Shown here one piece after another: positions 60,914 to 64,000 of a stretch of 64,000 nucleotides of DNA (its first letter is position 1; every line of letters begins with the position of its first letter). The DNA lies in contig CAZHPV010000001.1 of NCBI GenBank assembly GCA_964534845.1, positions 62,001 through 126,000 on the forward strand, read 5' to 3'. Below the pieces are notes generated by a model. That model saw only the letters and a program-made list of their open reading frames with translations, was not told the origin of the DNA and did no database searches. Source of the stretch: CALCKU01 sp964534845 (GTDB lineage Bacteria > Pseudomonadota > Alphaproteobacteria > Caulobacterales > Maricaulaceae). A program made the translations under genes and the position numbers.

Positions 60914-62035
60914 ATGACATCCGCATCAGATGAAAGCTTAACCACCCAGGAAGACGCGGCAATGCCGGTCGCCGGACGTGACAAATCGGCCGAAAACAGG
61001 GGTTTAAGCTTTTTTACCGACCAGGCTCCAGACCCAGGTACGGCAACGCAGATAACACAAGATGTCTATTGGTTACGATTTAGTCTGCCCATGACCGGTC
61101 TGAACCATATTAATTTATGGGCGCTTAGAGACGGGGATGAGTGGGTTGTAATTGATACGGGTATTGGCAATCGTGACAGTAAGGCAATCTGGACAAACCA
61201 TTTTGAAAATCTCATGCAGGGTCGGTTGGTAAATCGCGTTATTGTAACGCATTTACATCCAGACCATGTCGGGCTGGCTGGCTGGATAAGCCGGAAATTT
61301 GGCGCACCGTTACTTATGACGCGCGGGGAATATTTTTTATGTCGGGTATTAGCCGCTGATACGGGTAAAATGGCCCCGAAAGAAGGCCTCATATTTTATA
61401 AAAAGGCCGGATATGATGAAGGCCAGCTTGAACTCTATAAAATGCGATTTGGCGGGTTTGGCAAAGCAATTACGCCGTTGCCCAATAGTTATGATCGTCT
61501 TACTGAAGGTCAGAAACTCAAGATTGGCGCGCATGAATGGGAAGTGATTATTGGCTCAGGCCATTCACCTGAACATGCCTGCCTATATAGCCGGGAGCTA
61601 AATATCTGTATTTCCGGGGATCAAATTCTCCCCAATATTAGCTCAAATGTGTCGGTATGGCCGACAGAGCCCGAAGCCAACCCGCTAGAGAACTGGATTG
61701 ATAGTTGTAAAAAGCTCAGAGATATCTTGCCTGAAGATGTTCTCGTCTGTCCCGCCCACGGTATTCCGTTTAGGGGCGCACATAAACGTTTGTCCAAATT
61801 AATTGAACATCATGAAAAGGCCCTCGCACGCCTTTACGAATTTTGTAAAACACCGCGCATGGCAACAGAGGTTTACTCTGTGCTGTTTCGCCGGGAGATT
61901 AATGACGGTAACCGTATTATGGCGGTGGGCGAAAGTGTAGCGCATTTAAACTGCCTAAAAGAGCGCGGGCTTATCTCGCGCCGGCTAAATGACGCCGGAC
62001 AATTCACCTATAAAGCCATCAAGCCGCGCCGCTAG
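60914..62035 (+). CDS. MBL-fold metallo-hydrolase
   Basis: A 373-residue metallo-beta-lactamase-fold protein. The metal-binding THLHPDH is at 112-118, with later His residues in GSGHSPEHACLY and an ISGDQILP Asp. A C-terminal winged-helix-like domain (about 290-370) resembles the BLACT_WH type. The first 45 residues are polar and probably disordered. It could hydrolyse thioesters or lactones; the substrate is unknown. Confidence 0.9.
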   Translation: MTSASDESLTTQEDAAMPVAGRDKSAENRGLSFFTDQAPDPGTATQITQDVYWLRFSLPMTGLNHINLWALRDGDEWVVIDTGIGNRDSKAIWTNHFENLMQGRLVNRVIVTHLHPDHVGLAGWISRKFGAPLLMTRGEYFLCRVLAADTGKMAPKEGLIFYKKAGYDEGQLELYKMRFGGFGKAITPLPNSYDRLTEGQKLKIGAHEWEVIIGSGHSPEHACLYSRELNICISGDQILPNISSNVSVWPTEPEANPLENWIDSCKKLRDILPEDVLVCPAHGIPFRGAHKRLSKLIEHHEKALARLYEFCKTPRMATEVYSVLFRREINDGNRIMAVGESVAHLNCLKERGLISRRLNDAGQFTYKAIKPRR

Positions 62036-62056
62036 GTCGTATGAGGGTCGGTTGGA

Positions 62057-63586
62057 TTACCGGAACCGACTTGTATCCCATACCTTTGAGAACGGTATTG
62101 ATCTACCACTAGCCTGAACAATCATGACATGATCGCGCGTTAAGTCTCTGGGGTGATCGACGCCGCAAGAATGCGCTATCATTTCGACTTCTTCGCGCAT
62201 ATTTTTACAATAATTCATGACGCGCACGGCTTTATTTGTTGGGTCTAATCCGTGCTGAAGACGTTTATTGTGGGTGGTAATACCTGTCGGGCAGGTGTTC
62301 TCATTACATTTCAAGGCTTGGATACAGCCAAGGGCAAACATGAAACCGCGCGCGGAATTGACAAAATCTGCCCCGACGCAAAAGGCCCATGCCATTTCGG
62401 CAGGTGTAATTAATTTGCCGCTCGCGATGAGGGCAATATCGTCACGAAGCCCTTCTTCCCGCAAGAGATCATCAATCACAGGCAAGCTTTCCCGTATTGT
62501 CAGCCCAACATTATCAAGCAGGGGGAGAGGTGCAGCCCCTGTTCCCCCGTCACCGCCGTCTATTGCCATATAATTCGGAGCGCTGGAGGCGCCTCGGGCC
62601 TTAATTTCTTTTACGAGCGCTTCAATGGGGGCTATATTCCCGACCACAAATTTAATACCGACAGGGCGGCCAGATGTTTCTCTGACTGTGTGGATAAGAT
62701 CAAGCAATTCGCCCGGATTGCTGACATCGACATGACGATTGGGAGAAATAGCTGATTCACCGACGGGAATGCCGCGAATTTCAGCGATTTCTTGTGTGAC
62801 TTTAGTGCCTGGCAAGATACCTCCTTTTCCGGGTTTGGCACCTTGGGACAGTTTGATTTCTATCATTTTGACATTGGGGTTTTCGCAAACTTTTGCCAAT
62901 TTATCGGTATTCAAAGTCGCGTCGTCATTTCGGACGCCGAATTTGGCAGTCCCCATTTGGAAGATAAGATCACAATCTCCCTCAGCATGATAGGGCGAGA
63001 CGCCGCCTTCCCCGGTGTTTAGCCAGCACCCCGCCAATTGTGCGCCGTGAGACAGAGCAAGGACTGCCGGCTTTGATAAGGATCCGTAGCTCATAGCCGA
63101 AATATTAAAAAAGCTATTGGGGGTATAAGGATGGCGCGTATTAGGGCCAATAACAAAGCCGGGTTTTGGGCTATGTTGGCCTTCAAGTTTAGGAAACATA
63201 CCATTTGCGAATATGGCCGTTCCGGGTGTCAAAACGCGCGTCGAACCAAACGGGGCGGTTTCTTTGCCGTGTTGGGCGACGTCATATATCCAGTCGCGTT
63301 CAGCGCGGTTAAAGGGCATTTCTTCGCGGTCCATTGCAAAGAAATATTGCCGAAAAAATTCGCCCAAAGTTGTGAATATCCCCCGAAACCGACCAATAAC
63401 GGGATAGTTGCGTCTAACACTGTCTTTGGTTTGGCGGACATCGATAGTAAAAAGGACTAATATAACCAAGACTAATAAGCCCATCAAAAACAGGAAGAGT
63501 GATCCTAGAAAATCAATGCCGATTAAAGCGGATCCGGCAATTTCTTCTATTGAATCTGATCCGTAGGTTTTTGCTGCAAAAATCAT
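62057..63586 (-). CDS. Glutamate synthase-like FMN-binding domain protein
   Basis: A 509-residue protein with an N-terminal membrane helix (about 28-48) and a GltB-type FMN barrel. EIKLSQGAKPGKGGILPG, AIDGGDGGTGAAPLPLLDNVG and a Cys-rich ALKCNENTCPTGITTHN (possible 3Fe-4S ligands) match the stand-alone glutamate synthase-domain family. No glutaminase domain is present, so it is not a full GOGAT. The role is unknown. Confidence 0.9.
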   Translation of the reverse strand: MIFAAKTYGSDSIEEIAGSALIGIDFLGSLFLFLMGLLVLVILVLFTIDVRQTKDSVRRNYPVIGRFRGIFTTLGEFFRQYFFAMDREEMPFNRAERDWIYDVAQHGKETAPFGSTRVLTPGTAIFANGMFPKLEGQHSPKPGFVIGPNTRHPYTPNSFFNISAMSYGSLSKPAVLALSHGAQLAGCWLNTGEGGVSPYHAEGDCDLIFQMGTAKFGVRNDDATLNTDKLAKVCENPNVKMIEIKLSQGAKPGKGGILPGTKVTQEIAEIRGIPVGESAISPNRHVDVSNPGELLDLIHTVRETSGRPVGIKFVVGNIAPIEALVKEIKARGASSAPNYMAIDGGDGGTGAAPLPLLDNVGLTIRESLPVIDDLLREEGLRDDIALIASGKLITPAEMAWAFCVGADFVNSARGFMFALGCIQALKCNENTCPTGITTHNKRLQHGLDPTNKAVRVMNYCKNMREEVEMIAHSCGVDHPRDLTRDHVMIVQASGRSIPFSKVWDTSRFR

Positions 63587-63707
63587 ATATAATCCTTATT
63601 TGATTGTGATCATTTAGCACGGCTTACCGTCTACGCAAATAACTCTTGTATATTATCCGCGATATGCGTCATTCTGTTGCAAAATCACACGTAATATGGA
63701 GGGAATA

Positions 63708-64000
63708 ATGACGGTACGAAATTTATTTATTCTTTTATGCGGCCTTTCCCTGATTGGGGCTTGCCAGAAGGCAAGTAAGGAAAATCATGACAAGGCAAGT
63801 GCTGATCGAGCGTATTCGGATCAAAATGTCGCGCAAATCGATGTGAGTGACAGTGTTAAGGCTGCCCATGACAAAGTGCGACGCTTTCTAGATTTTTCTG
63901 ATAGGGCTGATATTGAACGCGCGGAACGCGGCTTTATCGCCAGTTTTGAGGGCGAGCCTATCACAGCGGCAAACGGCGAGACGGTCTATGATTATGCGGC
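63708..64000 (+). CDS. Alkyl/aryl sulfatase-like lipoprotein, N-terminal part
   Basis: The gene runs out of the window after 97 codons. A GGAGGGA site precedes the ATG. A lipobox IGAC (Cys19) suggests a lipoprotein. The later FSDRADIERAERGFIAS and ETVYDYA segments match the start of SdsA/YjcS-type alkyl sulfatases, which have an MBL catalytic domain further on. The metal ligands are outside the window, so the name is provisional. Confidence 0.6.
   Translation, partial: MTVRNLFILLCGLSLIGACQKASKENHDKASADRAYSDQNVAQIDVSDSVKAAHDKVRRFLDFSDRADIERAERGFIASFEGEPITAANGETVYDYA

Noticed and set aside
62057..63586. Complete glutamate synthase
   Set aside because: The glutaminase and the GltD-type subunit are missing; only the FMN domain with a membrane helix is seen.

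Overview
The window reads as chromosome of an alphaproteobacterium with moderate GC. The pointers are an Atp12-type F1-ATPase assembly chaperone, a large hopanoid (hpn) cluster with an MlaA/HpnN/HpnM trafficking set, a class I fructose-bisphosphate aldolase, and dense short-overlap operons. A marine, possibly stalked lineage near Hyphomonadaceae/Robiginitomaculaceae would fit, but that is only a guess. I see no insertion sequence, phage, plasmid or CRISPR signature. Most of the window is conserved chromosome.

Layout. 1-5.5 kb: end of class I aldolase, a class V aminotransferase-fold enzyme, an HtrA protease and the RarA clamp-loader-like ATPase. 5.6-7.9 kb: a large mosaic membrane protein with three YegP-like repeats and four Cys-Trp-Asp-Gly repeats. 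8-10.5 kb: a tight crcB-rluC-atp12-osmC run. 10.5-16.6 kb: GH5 lipoprotein, two DUF805 proteins, lipB, tRNA-Leu(GAG), a lipoprotein, an FAD monooxygenase and an enoyl-CoA hydratase relative. 16.8-36.3 kb: the hopanoid supercluster. 36.4-43.7 kb: glutaryl-CoA dehydrogenase, desaturase plus TIM-barrel pair, amino-acid permease, tRNA-Arg(ACG), a GNAT remnant, P1 peptidase plus PCD, VanZ-like protein. 43.8-56.7 kb: a Ser/Gly-rich secreted protein, GNAT and AGCS transporter, aromatic aminotransferase, PPK2, YceI, ABC-F, TonB receptor, prfA, a TadG-like protein. 56.9-64 kb: initiator tRNA, response regulator, a RidA/FemAB-like/HIT operon, nitroreductase, MBL hydrolase, glutamate-synthase-like protein, and the start of an alkylsulfatase-like lipoprotein.

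How the hopanoid genes work together. dxs and ispH are the first and last steps of the MEP isoprenoid pathway. HpnC, HpnD and HpnE convert farnesyl diphosphate to squalene, and Shc cyclises squalene to hopene. HpnH adds adenosine, HpnG removes adenine, and HpnB and HpnA are associated side-chain enzymes. MlaA, HpnN and HpnM are expected to move lipid between membranes. The dxs-hpnD-hpnE-shc-hpnG genes are chained by start/stop overlaps.

The most unusual content is three coupled genes next to this cluster: a PAPS-type sulfotransferase, a membrane-anchored paraoxonase-like beta-propeller, and hpnA. This could mark an undescribed hopanoid or terpenoid tailoring branch. The next most interesting items are the YegP/CWDG mosaic protein, the Ser/Gly-rich repeat protein, an initiator tRNA with an A-U pair inside its usual three-G-C motif, and intergenic repeats near 16.75 and 60.7 kb.
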